From: Bacillus cabrialesii
GTDB lineage: Bacteria; Bacillota; Bacilli; Bacillales; Bacillaceae
Assembly: GCF_004124315.2 (NCBI RefSeq)
Contig: NZ_CP096889.1
Location: forward strand, 3,827,001-3,891,000
Direction of reading: 5' to 3'
Length of the DNA: 64,000 bases
Part shown: in pieces, positions 50,961-60,304 of the stretch
Layout: each line of letters opens with the position of its first letter
Numbering within the stretch: the first letter of the stretch is position 1
Notes under the pieces: model-generated
Told to the model about the DNA's origin: nothing
The model's database searches: none
Seen by the model: only the letters and a program-made list of their open reading frames with translations
Program-made: the position numbers and the translations under genes

Positions 50961-52052
50961 ATGACTAAACAAACGATTCGCGTTGAATTGACATCAACAA
51001 AAAAACCGAAGCCAGATCCAAATCAGCTTTCGTTCGGAAGAGTGTTTACAGACCACATGTTTGTAATGGACTATGCGGCGGATAAAGGATGGTACGACCC
51101 AAGAATCATTCCTTATCAACCCTTTTCAATGGATCCGGCCGCAATGGTATATCACTACGGGCAAACCGTGTTTGAAGGGTTAAAGGCTTACGTGTCCGAG
51201 GATGGCCATGTCCTGCTTTTCAGACCGGAAAAAAATATGGAGCGCCTGAATCTATCAAACGACCGCCTCTGCATCCCGCAAATCGATGAAGAACAGGTTC
51301 TGGAAGGCTTAAAACAGCTTGTCGCGATCGATAAAGACTGGATTCCGAATGCGGAGGGCACGTCCCTTTATATCCGTCCGTTCATCATCGCAACCGAGCC
51401 TTTCCTCGGTGTTGCGGCATCTCATACGTATAAGCTCTTTATCATTCTTTCTCCGGTTGGCTCTTATTACAAAGAAGGCATCAAGCCGGTCAAAATCGCT
51501 GTCGAAAGTGAATTTGTCCGTGCGGTAAAAGGCGGAACGGGAAATGCCAAAACCGCAGGAAACTACGCTTCAAGCTTAAAAGCGCAGCAGGTAGCCGAAG
51601 AGAAAGGATTTTCTCAAGTGCTCTGGCTGGATGGCATTGAGAAAAAATACATCGAAGAAGTCGGAAGCATGAACATCTTCTTCAAAATCAACGGTGAAAT
51701 TGTAACGCCGATGCTAAACGGAAGCATCCTGGAAGGCATTACACGCAATTCCGTCATCGCCTTGCTTAAACATTGGGGCCTGCCCGTTTCAGAACGGAAA
51801 ATTACGATCGATGAGGTCATCCAAGCCCATAAAGACGGCATCCTTGAAGAAGCCTTCGGAACAGGTACGGCAGCTGTTATTTCCCCAGTCGGCGAGCTGA
51901 TCTGGCAGGATGAAACATTGTCGATCAACAACGGTGAAACTGGAGAAATCGCCAAAAAACTATATGACACGATTACAGGCATTCAAAAAGGCGCTGTCGC
52001 AGATGACTTCGGATGGACAACCGAAGTCGCAGCGCTGACTGAAAGCAAGTAA
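50961..52052 (+). CDS. ilvK: Branched-chain amino acid aminotransferase
   Basis: IlvK/YwaA (363 residues) is a class IV PLP transaminase for leucine, isoleucine and valine, and in Bacillus also for methionine regeneration. The PLP lysine lies in GNYASSLKAQ, and the class IV signature runs through the ITRNSVIALLKHWG region with GTGTAAVISP near the end. The ATG at 50961 follows CAGGGAG. Confidence 0.95.
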   Translation: MTKQTIRVELTSTKKPKPDPNQLSFGRVFTDHMFVMDYAADKGWYDPRIIPYQPFSMDPAAMVYHYGQTVFEGLKAYVSEDGHVLLFRPEKNMERLNLSNDRLCIPQIDEEQVLEGLKQLVAIDKDWIPNAEGTSLYIRPFIIATEPFLGVAASHTYKLFIILSPVGSYYKEGIKPVKIAVESEFVRAVKGGTGNAKTAGNYASSLKAQQVAEEKGFSQVLWLDGIEKKYIEEVGSMNIFFKINGEIVTPMLNGSILEGITRNSVIALLKHWGLPVSERKITIDEVIQAHKDGILEEAFGTGTAAVISPVGELIWQDETLSINNGETGEIAKKLYDTITGIQKGAVADDFGWTTEVAALTESK

Positions 52053-52053
52053 G

Positions 52054-52085
52054 AAAAAGCCGGCCACGAAGGGCCGGCTTTTTTA
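52054..52085. terminator. Terminator between ilvK and licH
   Basis: AAAAAGCCGGCC and GGCCGGCTTTTT form a strong GC stem with T runs on both strands; it serves both ilvK and the licBCAH operon. Confidence 0.9.
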
Positions 52086-53411
52086 CGCTTCAATTTTGTT
52101 AAAGAACTGCGGCAGGTACGCTTTGTGCGCCTCCAGCATTTCATCTAAAATTTGTTTGGCGATCGTGTCGGATGGAACAAGCGGGTTAATCGTCATGGCG
52201 AGCAGCGCCGTTTGATAGTCGCCTGTGACCGCTGCTTCTGCCGCGACACGTTCAAATGACTTGATTTGCTGGACGAGACCCCGGACAGATACCGGCAAGT
52301 CGCCGACAGCTATTGGCTTAGGGCCGTTTTTCGTCATCACGCAGTTCACTTCAACCGCGGAATCGTCCGGGATGCTGGCGATTGCCCCGTTATTGACCGT
52401 GTTCACCGGCTGAATGTCGTGTTTATCATTATAAATGGAGCTGATTAAATTGCACGCTGCATCGCTGTAGTAAGCGCCGCCCCGTTTTTCCAGCTGAGGA
52501 GGTTTGATCGCAAGGTTCGGGTCTTTATATAGCTCGAACAGCTCTTTTTCAACCTTCTGGACAACTTCAGCGCGGGTGCCTTCTGTTTGTGATGCTTCCA
52601 GTTCGTGCTCCAGCATTTCTTTTGTTTTAAAATAGTAACGGTGGTAGCCGCACGGGATGATATCGAGCGCTTTTAAAAATTCCGGCTCCCACTCTGCACC
52701 TGAGATGTTTTTCATCGTCATCGCGTTTTTCGGGTCACCCATCGCTTCGATGACTTGATCCTTCACGCTTACGCCGTCCAAGAAGACATCCAGCCCGAAC
52801 ACCATATGATTCAGTCCGGCGAATTGGATTTCTATGCGATCCACATCTACATCGAGCGCTTTGGCTACACCCATTTTGATGCCGATTGGAACGTTACAGA
52901 GACCGACGACTTTCTTCAGGTTAGAGTAGCGAAGCAAGGCTTCTGTCACCATGCCGGCCGGGTTTGTGAAGTTGACGAGCCATGCGTTCGGGCAAAGCTC
53001 TTCAATGTCCTTTGCGATCTCCAGGATAATCGGAATCGTCCGTAACCCTTTAAACAGGCCTCCCGGGCCGTTTGTTTCCTGGCCGATAACGCCATATTTT
53101 AATGGGATGCGTTCATCCTTGGCCCTTGCCTGCAAAAGTCCGACGCGGAATTGGGTCGTGACAAAGTCTGCGTCTTTCAGCGCTTTTCTCCGGTCGAGCG
53201 TGAGGTGAATGTCGATCGGGACGCCGGCTTTTTCAACCATCCGTTTGGCGAGCGTGCCGACAATATTCAGCTTTTCTTCGCCCTCTGGGATATCGACGAG
53301 CCATAATTCACGGACAGGCAGCTCATCATACCGCTTAATCAATCCTTCCACTAGCTCTGGCGTGTAGCTTGAACCTCCGCCAATCGTTACAATCTTCAAT
53401 CCTTTTGTCAT
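52083..53411 (-). CDS. licH: 6-phospho-beta-glucosidase (GH4)
   Basis: LicH (442 residues) is an NAD- and metal-dependent family 4 glycosidase that cleaves phosphorylated lichenan or cellobiose units made by the Lic PTS. The Rossmann motif TIGGGSSYTPEL is N-terminal; the metal-binding CNVPIG and NHM segments are at about residues 170-200. It is the last gene of licBCAH and overlaps licA by four bases. Confidence 0.96.
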   Translation of the reverse strand: MTKGLKIVTIGGGSSYTPELVEGLIKRYDELPVRELWLVDIPEGEEKLNIVGTLAKRMVEKAGVPIDIHLTLDRRKALKDADFVTTQFRVGLLQARAKDERIPLKYGVIGQETNGPGGLFKGLRTIPIILEIAKDIEELCPNAWLVNFTNPAGMVTEALLRYSNLKKVVGLCNVPIGIKMGVAKALDVDVDRIEIQFAGLNHMVFGLDVFLDGVSVKDQVIEAMGDPKNAMTMKNISGAEWEPEFLKALDIIPCGYHRYYFKTKEMLEHELEASQTEGTRAEVVQKVEKELFELYKDPNLAIKPPQLEKRGGAYYSDAACNLISSIYNDKHDIQPVNTVNNGAIASIPDDSAVEVNCVMTKNGPKPIAVGDLPVSVRGLVQQIKSFERVAAEAAVTGDYQTALLAMTINPLVPSDTIAKQILDEMLEAHKAYLPQFFNKIEA

Positions 53412-53740
53412 ATGCTTGCTCCCCTTTGTTCGGTGATTTTTTCATATAACTCAATGATCTCCGCCGCCAGATCCTTCACTGTCATCGCATTCATTAAATG
53501 GTCTTGTGCATGCACCATCAGAAGCGTCATTTCCGTTTTTTCCCCGCCCGCTTCATTTTGGATCAGCTCTGTCTGATAATGATGGGCTTTTGACAATTCT
53601 TCTGCGGCGTCTTGAATCTTTTTCCGCGCTTCTTCTACGTCACCGCTTTTCGCAGCGGCAATGGCCTCCATTGCGGAGCTCCTTCCGTTTCCTCCGTGAA
53701 GGATAATTTGAAAAATGATTTGCTCCATTTTCTCATTCAC
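53408..53740 (-). CDS. licA: Lichenan PTS enzyme IIA
   Basis: LicA (110 residues) is a lactose/cellobiose-type EIIA; the phosphorylated histidine lies in the MVHAQDHLM helix near residue 75. It passes phosphate from HPr to LicB. I use GTG at 53740: the AAAGGAA site is nine bases before it, whereas GTG at 53749 has no spacing. The licH start overlaps its end. Confidence 0.94.
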   Translation of the reverse strand: MNEKMEQIIFQIILHGGNGRSSAMEAIAAAKSGDVEEARKKIQDAAEELSKAHHYQTELIQNEAGGEKTEMTLLMVHAQDHLMNAMTVKDLAAEIIELYEKITEQRGASI

Positions 53741-53758
53741 GCGATTCACTTCCTTTCT

Positions 53759-55117
53759 CTACAGAGCCGCTTCTTTTTCATCTGATGCCGCAGGCGTTTG
53801 GACCAGCTCCAGATCGTTTTCTTCTTTCAGCTTCTGTTTATCCCACATTCTGAAGAACGGATAGTAGACAGCAAAGGATACGGCGATATTAATGGCTTGC
53901 ATGACCGCACCAGAGACTTTTCCCCCTGTCGCCAGATAGCCTGAAAAGATCGGCGGCATGGTCCATGGAACTGCGATACCCGCCGGTTTAGCGACGAGTC
54001 CGGTGCTCATTCCGATGTATGTGAGTGTCACTGTGACAAGCGGCGTGATGATAAACGGAAGCAGGAGCATCGGGTTCATGACAATCGGCATACCGAAAAT
54101 AATCGGTTCGTTAATGTTGAAGATGGCCGGCCCGATCGCTAGCTTTCCGAGCTGCTTCATTTGTTTGCTTCGGGCGCGCAGGAACATCGTGACAACGAGT
54201 GCCAACGTGGCGCCGCTTCCGCCGATATTGACCCAGATATCGAAAAACTGCTGGGTGAAAATCTTAGGCAGCTCCTCACCGGCTTGGAAGGCGATCCGGT
54301 TGGCATCCATGGCGCCGTACCAAATCGGTGCCATGACGCCGCCGACAATGTTAGCGCCGTGAAGGCCGCAGGCCCATAAAAGCATTTTGACGGCTTCTGC
54401 GACAAGGCTGCCTCCGAGGCTTCCGCCAAGAATGGAAAGCGGCGTCCCCAGTAAAACGCTTACAATATTATGAAGGCTTTCAAACGGTGTCGCTTCAACA
54501 ATCAGCCGGGCTGCCCAAATCAGGAAGATGACGGCAAAGCCGGGGATTAACGCGACAAATGACTTGCTGACTGCCGGGGGAACGCCGTCCGGCATTTTGA
54601 AGACCAGGTTGCGCTGGATGATGAGACGGTAAATCTCTGTCGACACCATGGCGATAATCATGGCGACAAACAAGCCTTTGCTTCCCATCAGCGAAAGCGG
54701 TATCCCGCCGCCGACCATGATTTCTTTCGTCGAACCATCCGGCGTAAACGGCACTTGATATGGTGTCGCCAACAAAAATGCCGCAAGTGAAATGGCTCCG
54801 GCCGACAAGGCATCAACGCCGTATTTCTCGGCGAGCCGGTAGGCGATGCCGAACGCGGCGACAAGACCCATAATTTCAAAGGTCGCGTCGACTGGATAAG
54901 CCAGTTTTTCAGACCAGGAGCTGCCAAACGTTTTTGCCATAAACTCAGCGTATCCCGGGATCGGGAGGTTGCCGATGATGAGGAAAAAGGAACCGATGAT
55001 AATCAGCGGCATCGTGAGGATGATACCGTCACGCAGCGCCTGTAAGTGACGCTGTCCCGCAATCCTTCCTGCTATAGGCATGACCTTTTCTTCTAAGATC
55101 TGATTGACTCTATTCAC
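53759..55117 (-). CDS. licC: Lichenan PTS enzyme IIC
   Basis: LicC (452 residues) is the membrane EIIC for oligomeric beta-glucosides, with about ten spans. YwbA (33943-35277) is nearly collinear with it. Signature segments are LRDGIILTMPLIIIG, NINEPIIFGMPIVMNPMLLLPF and AVPWTMPP. The start is GTG at 55117 with GGGGCGGG upstream. Confidence 0.95.
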   Translation of the reverse strand: MNRVNQILEEKVMPIAGRIAGQRHLQALRDGIILTMPLIIIGSFFLIIGNLPIPGYAEFMAKTFGSSWSEKLAYPVDATFEIMGLVAAFGIAYRLAEKYGVDALSAGAISLAAFLLATPYQVPFTPDGSTKEIMVGGGIPLSLMGSKGLFVAMIIAMVSTEIYRLIIQRNLVFKMPDGVPPAVSKSFVALIPGFAVIFLIWAARLIVEATPFESLHNIVSVLLGTPLSILGGSLGGSLVAEAVKMLLWACGLHGANIVGGVMAPIWYGAMDANRIAFQAGEELPKIFTQQFFDIWVNIGGSGATLALVVTMFLRARSKQMKQLGKLAIGPAIFNINEPIIFGMPIVMNPMLLLPFIITPLVTVTLTYIGMSTGLVAKPAGIAVPWTMPPIFSGYLATGGKVSGAVMQAINIAVSFAVYYPFFRMWDKQKLKEENDLELVQTPAASDEKEAAL

Positions 55118-55132
55118 ATAGCCCGCCCCTCT

Positions 55133-55441
55133 CTATGACACATGTCCAAGCTGTTCAGCTGATTTCAGCACTTCCGCCCCGTTGCACGTGCCATAATGGA
55201 CGGTATTAATGACGTCTACCGGAACCCCCTTTGACTCTCCTAATTTTTTCAGCTGCGGAAGCATGTAACGGACTTGCGGGCCGAGAAGCAGTACATCCGC
55301 TTTATCGATATGATTCTGTACAGAATCGCCTGAAACTGCCCAGATGGTATAGTCTTTTCCTTGTTCCTGCGCACTTTTTTCCATCTTGCTCACTAGTAAG
55401 CTGGTAGACATGCCTGCTGCACAAACGAGTAATATATTCAT
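55133..55441 (-). CDS. licB: Lichenan PTS enzyme IIB
   Basis: LicB (102 residues) is a cellobiose-type EIIB with the phosphocysteine at position 7 in [11 protein letters not shown]. It is the first gene of licBCAH. The leader contains promoter, cre and LicR-type elements listed separately. Confidence 0.96.
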
Positions 55442-55499
55442 GTAAAAGACCCCCTAGAGTTTGATCAATTTTGTTATGTCCTGCTGTTGATATCATCAT

Positions 55500-55528
55500 A
55501 TTATGAAATCGCTTTCATAAACACTCAA
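55500..55528 (-). promoter_or_regulatory. licBCAH promoter
   Basis: TTGAGT (55523-55528) and CATAAT (55500-55505) are 17 bases apart on the minus strand. The cre lies inside it and the activator-type palindrome lies two bases upstream of the -35. Confidence 0.75.
55504..55517. promoter_or_regulatory. cre of licBCAH
   Basis: TGAAATCGCTTTCA fits the cre consensus TGNAANCGNTNNCA perfectly and overlaps the -10 and spacer, so CcpA would block initiation. Confidence 0.88.
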
Positions 55529-55530
55529 GG

Positions 55531-55553
55531 TTTTTCCGCAGGAAACGGAAAAA
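55531..55553. promoter_or_regulatory. LicR site of licBCAH
   Basis: TTTTTCCG and CGGAAAAA flank seven bases as a perfect palindrome directly upstream of the licB -35, the expected place for the activator LicR. A near copy lies upstream of ywbA (35369-35391). Confidence 0.75.
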
Positions 55554-55569
55554 AGGTATATACAGGCTG

Positions 55570-57495
55570 TCAGCTCGTCATTTTTTGGTCAAACACATCC
55601 GAAAGCTCTTGATACGAACGGCTTTTGATCAGCTGGTTCACCGCAGCCGGGTCATCCAAGATGCTGCCAAGCAGTTTATACATGCTTTGCAAATCCGCTT
55701 TGTTCTCCTTTTCGACACAAAGCAAACAGACAAATTGAACACGCTGATTCTCCCAATCTATCGGTTTTTTAAGCGTACAGACCGCCCAAAATGTGGTTTT
55801 TGTCTGCGGAACAAGCGGGTGCGGAATGGCAACAAGATTGCCGAAGCAAGTTGGCGACATGTCTTCTCTTTCAAAAATAGAATCTATGATTCCTTCATCG
55901 GCATAGCCGCAATCAACCGCTTTCTGTCCTAAAAATTGAATCACTTCTTCTTTTGAGCGCAGATCCTTCTGGAAAAAAACAAGTTCTTTTTTTAGGTAGC
56001 GGGCCGCTTTTTCTTTTTCATCGCTCAGAATGGATTCGATTTTTGCAAAGTCGGTTCCGCCCAAGAGTGTGTTGACCTTCAGCACCGGCACTGGGAGCTC
56101 TTTTTTGATCGGGATGGTGCTGATGACAAAATCAATTGATTCATAGGAGATCTGGTCAAGACTGTAATACTCGGCAGTTCCCAAAATATCGAGCCGTTTG
56201 CCGAAATGGGAGCGGAGTTTTTCACGGAGCAGCTGAGCGCTCCCGGCACCTGATGCACACACAATGATACAGCGCTTTGGCGGGCTTTCTGTTTTTTTCC
56301 GTTCAATCGCGGCGCCAAAATGGAGGGCCAGATACCCGATTTCGTTTTCATGAATGTCGATGCCTGTTTGTTCCCTTATGACCATCCCCGCAATAATCCC
56401 GGCTTCAAAAGCGAGAGGATAATGTTCCTTGATCGCCGCCAGCATCGGATTTCGAAGATTCATGCCGTATCGGTTGCGGCTGATCGCCGGCTTCACATGC
56501 AGCGCCAAGCCGATTTTCAGCTCGTTGTCATGCACGATGCCGAGCTTCAGCTCACGATCAACGGCTTGTATCATCGCACATGTCAGCTGATCGGTTTCAT
56601 CATCAATCGAAAATGTATCCTCTCCGCATTGCGGCTGTGTCATTCGCTTTGTGCCGAGGAGATGCATGGCGATATAGGCCGTCTCGTCTTTCGGAAACGT
56701 AACGGCAAGCGCTGATTCCAGCTCTTTTACGATGGCTTCGGCAGCCTGATATTCTTTTTGATGCAGGATATGCTCCATATCTTCCCGGAAAAGAGATACG
56801 TGGTTTTCCGTTCTGATCCGCTTACAGGCGATGGCGATATGGATGATGAGGTTATTGAGCCCCAAGTTGGACAGAGGGATGCGGTCGCTTTTCATTTTTG
56901 CCAGGATGGCGGAACGAATGATCTCGATTTCTTCATTTGGCAATATATCAGCCTTTTCATTCAGAATATCAATCTCCGTTTCTCTTTCATCCACAATGTA
57001 CTCCGCCATGCAGTACCTCATCTGCACCTCATCCCCGCGCAGCTTGAAGCCGTAGTTCGGGCGTGTCTCCATGACAATGCGGTAAGGCAGCAGCCGTTTC
57101 TTTACTTCTTTTAAATCCGTTTGGAGTGTAGATTTTGAGATAAATAGTTCTTCAGCCAGTTCATCGAGCTTGAGGTAATGCTCCGCCAGCAGCAGCCGTT
57201 TCATGAGATAGGCCATTCTCTCCTCCGGCAACACCGGCAGGCCTTTTTTTTGCTGAAACACATCTTGCAGCAGCATTCTGAACGTCTGCTCGTCATGGAT
57301 ACGGAGTTTGTACCCCGAGCCTCTTACCGATTGGACAAAGGCGCCATGGCCGCTCAGCACACCTTGCAGTTCCTTTATATCATTGCGGACCGTCCGCGTC
57401 GTCACGTTTAATTGCGCGGCAAAAAACGAGCTGGTCACCGGGGCTTCAGCCGCCATCAGCAAGCGCAGAATATCACGAAGTCGCCCATGAAGCAT
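55570..57495 (-). CDS. licR: PTS-regulated transcriptional activator LicR
   Basis: LicR (641 residues) activates licBCAH. It has two N-terminal helix-turn-helix units (about 1-165), PRD1 and PRD2 (about 180-400, DETAYIAMHLLG and NEIGYLALHFGAAI histidines), an EIIB-like domain with the cysteine in IIVCASGAGSAQLL, and a C-terminal EIIA domain with IPHPLVP. Phosphorylation by HPr activates it and phosphorylation by LicB/LicA restrains it when substrate is absent. The ATG follows AGGAGGTTT. Confidence 0.96.
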   Translation of the reverse strand: MLHGRLRDILRLLMAAEAPVTSSFFAAQLNVTTRTVRNDIKELQGVLSGHGAFVQSVRGSGYKLRIHDEQTFRMLLQDVFQQKKGLPVLPEERMAYLMKRLLLAEHYLKLDELAEELFISKSTLQTDLKEVKKRLLPYRIVMETRPNYGFKLRGDEVQMRYCMAEYIVDERETEIDILNEKADILPNEEIEIIRSAILAKMKSDRIPLSNLGLNNLIIHIAIACKRIRTENHVSLFREDMEHILHQKEYQAAEAIVKELESALAVTFPKDETAYIAMHLLGTKRMTQPQCGEDTFSIDDETDQLTCAMIQAVDRELKLGIVHDNELKIGLALHVKPAISRNRYGMNLRNPMLAAIKEHYPLAFEAGIIAGMVIREQTGIDIHENEIGYLALHFGAAIERKKTESPPKRCIIVCASGAGSAQLLREKLRSHFGKRLDILGTAEYYSLDQISYESIDFVISTIPIKKELPVPVLKVNTLLGGTDFAKIESILSDEKEKAARYLKKELVFFQKDLRSKEEVIQFLGQKAVDCGYADEGIIDSIFEREDMSPTCFGNLVAIPHPLVPQTKTTFWAVCTLKKPIDWENQRVQFVCLLCVEKENKADLQSMYKLLGSILDDPAAVNQLIKSRSYQELSDVFDQKMTS

Positions 57496-57647
57496 GAGAA
57501 AAACCTCCTGTCAAATAGATGCAGAGATAGAGTGAATAGGCAGAAAGGATGATGAAGGAATGCGAAATGTATATAAATTCTATAATGGAGAGAATTTCAA
57601 GTCAATGAACATCGCGAGGACTAGCGGGAAAACTGACCCATAAAAAA

Positions 57648-57668
57648 ACAGCCGGTTCAGCCGGCTGT
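57648..57668 (-). terminator. yxlJ-yxzF terminator
   Basis: ACAGCCGG and CCGGCTGT form the stem, with a minus-strand T run following. The yxzF stop (57657-57659) lies in the loop. Confidence 0.85.
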
Positions 57669-57842
57669 TCGGGATGCGGACATATTCTTTTGTTTTGACG
57701 CCTTGCGATCCTTCATGATTTTTCGAACAATCGGGTAAATGACCGGCGCCCATTTGATAACAGTTTTGATCATCTTTTTCAAAGCTCCGATTCTCCCTTC
57801 TTTTTTCTCAACCATTCCCCTGATTGCCGTTTGCTTAAACAT
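57657..57842 (-). CDS. yxzF: Small basic protein YxzF
   Basis: YxzF is a basic protein of up to 61 residues with a central amphipathic stretch [23 protein letters not shown], resembling small stress peptides; the function is unknown. The ATG at 57842 lies one base after the yxlJ stop and would be read by coupling, since no strong ribosome site precedes it; an in-frame ATG at 57812 is an alternative giving 51 residues. It probably shares the sigma-B transcript of yxlJ. Confidence 0.7.
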
Positions 57843-57843
57843 G

Positions 57844-58434
57844 CTAACGCGACACGTACCTGTTCCCCGTCACCCAGAAACGCCACGGATAATCGCGCGC
57901 CTCTCCGCTGTTGTCGATGCCGATGCGGGGTCCGGTTGAAATCTCTTCCGGTGTGTACCCGCTTTCAATGTAAAGCGGCTGTTCTGTGATCCAGCGTCCG
58001 TAGTCATTCATCGTGACGCCAAGCGCTTTCGTCAGCTTTCCGGGCCCGTTTGTCCATTCCCTCGGACGCCGGCCCGGCCTTCTCTCCTCCATTAACAGCT
58101 GGCCTTCATGCGGCTCAATCGCCCTGATTAATACCGCTTGCGGGATACCCTCTTCTGCGGCAACGACATTCAGCAATGTATGGGTGTGCATCACGTATGT
58201 ATACACCCGCCCAGCTTCCGCAAACATAATCTCAGTCCGCTTCGTCCGGCGGTTGTTAAAGCTGTGGGCGGCTCTGTCTTCAGCCCCCATATAGGCTTCT
58301 GTTTCCACGATATATCCTGACGCTGTGCCTTGGTCTGTTTCTTTGACCAAAAGACAGCCGAGAAGCGACGGGGCAAGCTCAAGAGCGGTTTTTTGGTAAA
58401 ACGTGATGGGCAGCGGATTTTTTTCTCTCGTCAC
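57844..58434 (-). CDS. yxlJ: 3-methyladenine DNA glycosylase (AAG/MPG family)
   Basis: YxlJ (196 residues) is a base-excision repair enzyme of the human AAG/MPG family, removing 3-methyladenine and hypoxanthine. Typical segments are [28 protein letters not shown] (catalytic Glu and intercalating Tyr), YVMHTLL-type [15 protein letters not shown] and [13 protein letters not shown] use GTG at 58434 after AAGGAGAGG; the longer frame crosses the promoter region. Confidence 0.93.
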
Positions 58435-58474
58435 GAACCGACCTCTCCTTTTACCGATTTTTGTACATTGTACC

Positions 58475-58499
58475 ATTCCCCAAGGCGATGAGAAAAAAC
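58475..58499 (-). promoter_or_regulatory. Candidate sigma-B promoter of yxlJ
   Basis: GTTTTT (58494-58499) and GGGAAT (58475-58480) are 13 bases apart on the minus strand. It lies back to back with the katX sigma-B promoter. A sigma-A type TACAAT also lies close by. Confidence 0.5.
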
Positions 58500-58502
58500 G
58501 CT

Positions 58503-58529
58503 GTTTTAAAATCTTTCCATTCAGGGAAT
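58503..58529 (+). promoter_or_regulatory. Sigma-B type promoter of katX
   Basis: GTTTTA (58503-58508) and GGGAAT (58524-58529) are 15 bases apart. katX is known to be transcribed by sigma-B and by the forespore factor sigma-F, which has a related -35; the same boxes may serve both. Confidence 0.6.
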
Positions 58530-58561
58530 ATTGTTATCGTTCAAAAAAGGAGGGTCAATCA

Positions 58562-60205
58562 ATGAAAGATGATCATCAGAAAAACCATCACGGAACAAAT
58601 GCCCAAAGCAGCGGGGATGCTCTTTCTCATAAGACATCGGGGAAAAACGAGTCAGAGGATACCTTAACGAACAGGCAGGGGCATCCTGTCACTGACAACC
58701 AGAATGTCAGAACGGTCGGGAACAGAGGGCCTACAACGCTTGAGAACTATGATTTTCTCGAGAAAATCAGCCATTTTGACCGTGAACGCATTCCGGAGCG
58801 GGTTGTCCATGCCAGAGGAGCGGGTGCACACGGGTATTTTGAAGCGTACGGAAGCTTTGGAGACGAACCGATTTCGACGTACACCCGGGCTAAGCTCTTT
58901 CAGGAAAAAGGCAAGAAAACACCGGCATTTGTCCGTTTTTCTACGGTGAATCATGGAAAACACTCACCTGAAACATTGAGAGACCCGCGCGGTTTTGCCG
59001 TTAAGCTTTATACCGAAGACGGCAACTGGGATTTGGTCGGGAACAACCTGAAGATCTTTTTTATCCGTGACCCGCTGAAATTTCCGGACCTTGTGCACGC
59101 ATTTCAGCCTGACCCAGTGACAAACATCCAAGATGGTGAACGTATTTTCGACTTCATTTCTCAGTCTCCTGAAGCGACACATATGATCACCTTCTTGTTT
59201 TCGCCTTGGGGCATTCCGGCCAACTACAGGCAAATGCAGGGCTCAGGCGTCCACGCCTATAAATGGGTGAATGAGGAAGGCAAGGCCGTTCTCGTGAAAT
59301 ACCATTTCGAACCGAAGCAAGGCATCCGCAACCTGACACAGAAGGAAGCGGAAGAGATTCAAGGGAAAAACTTTAACCATGCAACACAGGATTTGTATGA
59401 CGCGATTGAAAATGGCGATTATCCGGAGTGGGAAGTGTATGCCCAGATCATGAGCGATGATGAGCATCCTGAACTGGACTTTGATCCCCTTGACCCGACA
59501 AAGCTGTGGTATAAAGACGATTTCCCATGGAAGCCGATCGGCAAATTGGTGCTGAACAAAAATCCGGAAAACTACCATGCGGAAGTGGAACAAGCTTCAT
59601 TCGGAACGGGAGTGCTTGTCGACGGGCTTGATTTTTCAGATGACAAACTGCTTCAGGGACGGACGTTTTCCTACTCTGATACGCAGCGCTACCGTGTAGG
59701 CGCAAACTACCTGCAGCTTCCGATCAACTCGCCGAAAAAGCATGTCGCCACCAACCAAGAAGGCGGGCAAATGCAATATCGGGTCGATAGGGCAGAAGGA
59801 CAAAACCCGCACGTCAACTATGAACCATCCATTATGGGCGGGCTGAAAGAAGCGAAGCAGGATGGAAAAGATCATACGCCGCATGTCGAGGGCGATGTAA
59901 AGCGTGAGGCGATCGACAGAACGAACAACTTCGGACAGGCCGGAGAAACGTACCGGAGATTTACTGAATTTGAACGGAACGAATTGATCACGAATTTGGT
60001 CAATACGCTTTCCACATGCCGCAAAGAAATCCAGGATCAGATGATTGAGAATTTCACAAAAGCTGATCCGGATTACGGAAAACGCGTGGCGGAAGGGCTG
60101 AAAAAGGCCTCCGAGAACAACAGCAACGGACCGATCGGCACAACAGACACTGAACAGGCTGCAAAGCAGGCTGTTCAGGAAAGCCATCCGTCTGACCCGT
60201 ATTAA
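58562..60205 (+). CDS. katX: Major spore catalase KatX
   Basis: KatX (547 residues) is a small-subunit monofunctional heme catalase. Visible signatures are FDRERIPERVVHARGAGAHGYF (catalytic His), the active-site asparagine in LVGNNLKIFFIRDP, and the proximal heme tyrosine motif in the RTFSYSDTQRYRVG segment. It protects germinating spores from peroxide. The ATG follows AAGGAGGG; the upstream open frame spans the promoter. Confidence 0.97.
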   Translation: MKDDHQKNHHGTNAQSSGDALSHKTSGKNESEDTLTNRQGHPVTDNQNVRTVGNRGPTTLENYDFLEKISHFDRERIPERVVHARGAGAHGYFEAYGSFGDEPISTYTRAKLFQEKGKKTPAFVRFSTVNHGKHSPETLRDPRGFAVKLYTEDGNWDLVGNNLKIFFIRDPLKFPDLVHAFQPDPVTNIQDGERIFDFISQSPEATHMITFLFSPWGIPANYRQMQGSGVHAYKWVNEEGKAVLVKYHFEPKQGIRNLTQKEAEEIQGKNFNHATQDLYDAIENGDYPEWEVYAQIMSDDEHPELDFDPLDPTKLWYKDDFPWKPIGKLVLNKNPENYHAEVEQASFGTGVLVDGLDFSDDKLLQGRTFSYSDTQRYRVGANYLQLPINSPKKHVATNQEGGQMQYRVDRAEGQNPHVNYEPSIMGGLKEAKQDGKDHTPHVEGDVKREAIDRTNNFGQAGETYRRFTEFERNELITNLVNTLSTCRKEIQDQMIENFTKADPDYGKRVAEGLKKASENNSNGPIGTTDTEQAAKQAVQESHPSDPY

Positions 60206-60213
60206 AAATAGCG

Positions 60214-60246
60214 AACAGGACTTTTTTAAGGTCCTGTTTTTTATTT
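60214..60246 (+). terminator. katX terminator
   Basis: AACAGGAC and GTCCTGTT pair, followed by eight T residues. Confidence 0.88.
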
Positions 60247-60252
60247 TCGGTA

Positions 60253-60266
60253 TTGAAACGCTTTCA
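60253..60266 (+). promoter_or_regulatory. cre-like palindrome before yxlH
   Basis: TTGAAACGCTTTCA has one mismatch (second base) to the cre consensus and contains the palindrome TGAAA-CGC-TTTCA. It is 39 bases before the yxlH start and may include a -35 TTGAAA. It could be a CcpA site or a plain promoter. Confidence 0.35.
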
Positions 60267-60304
60267 GCAATTATGTTGTACTGGAAGGAAAGGGGTGGAG
60301 AGAA

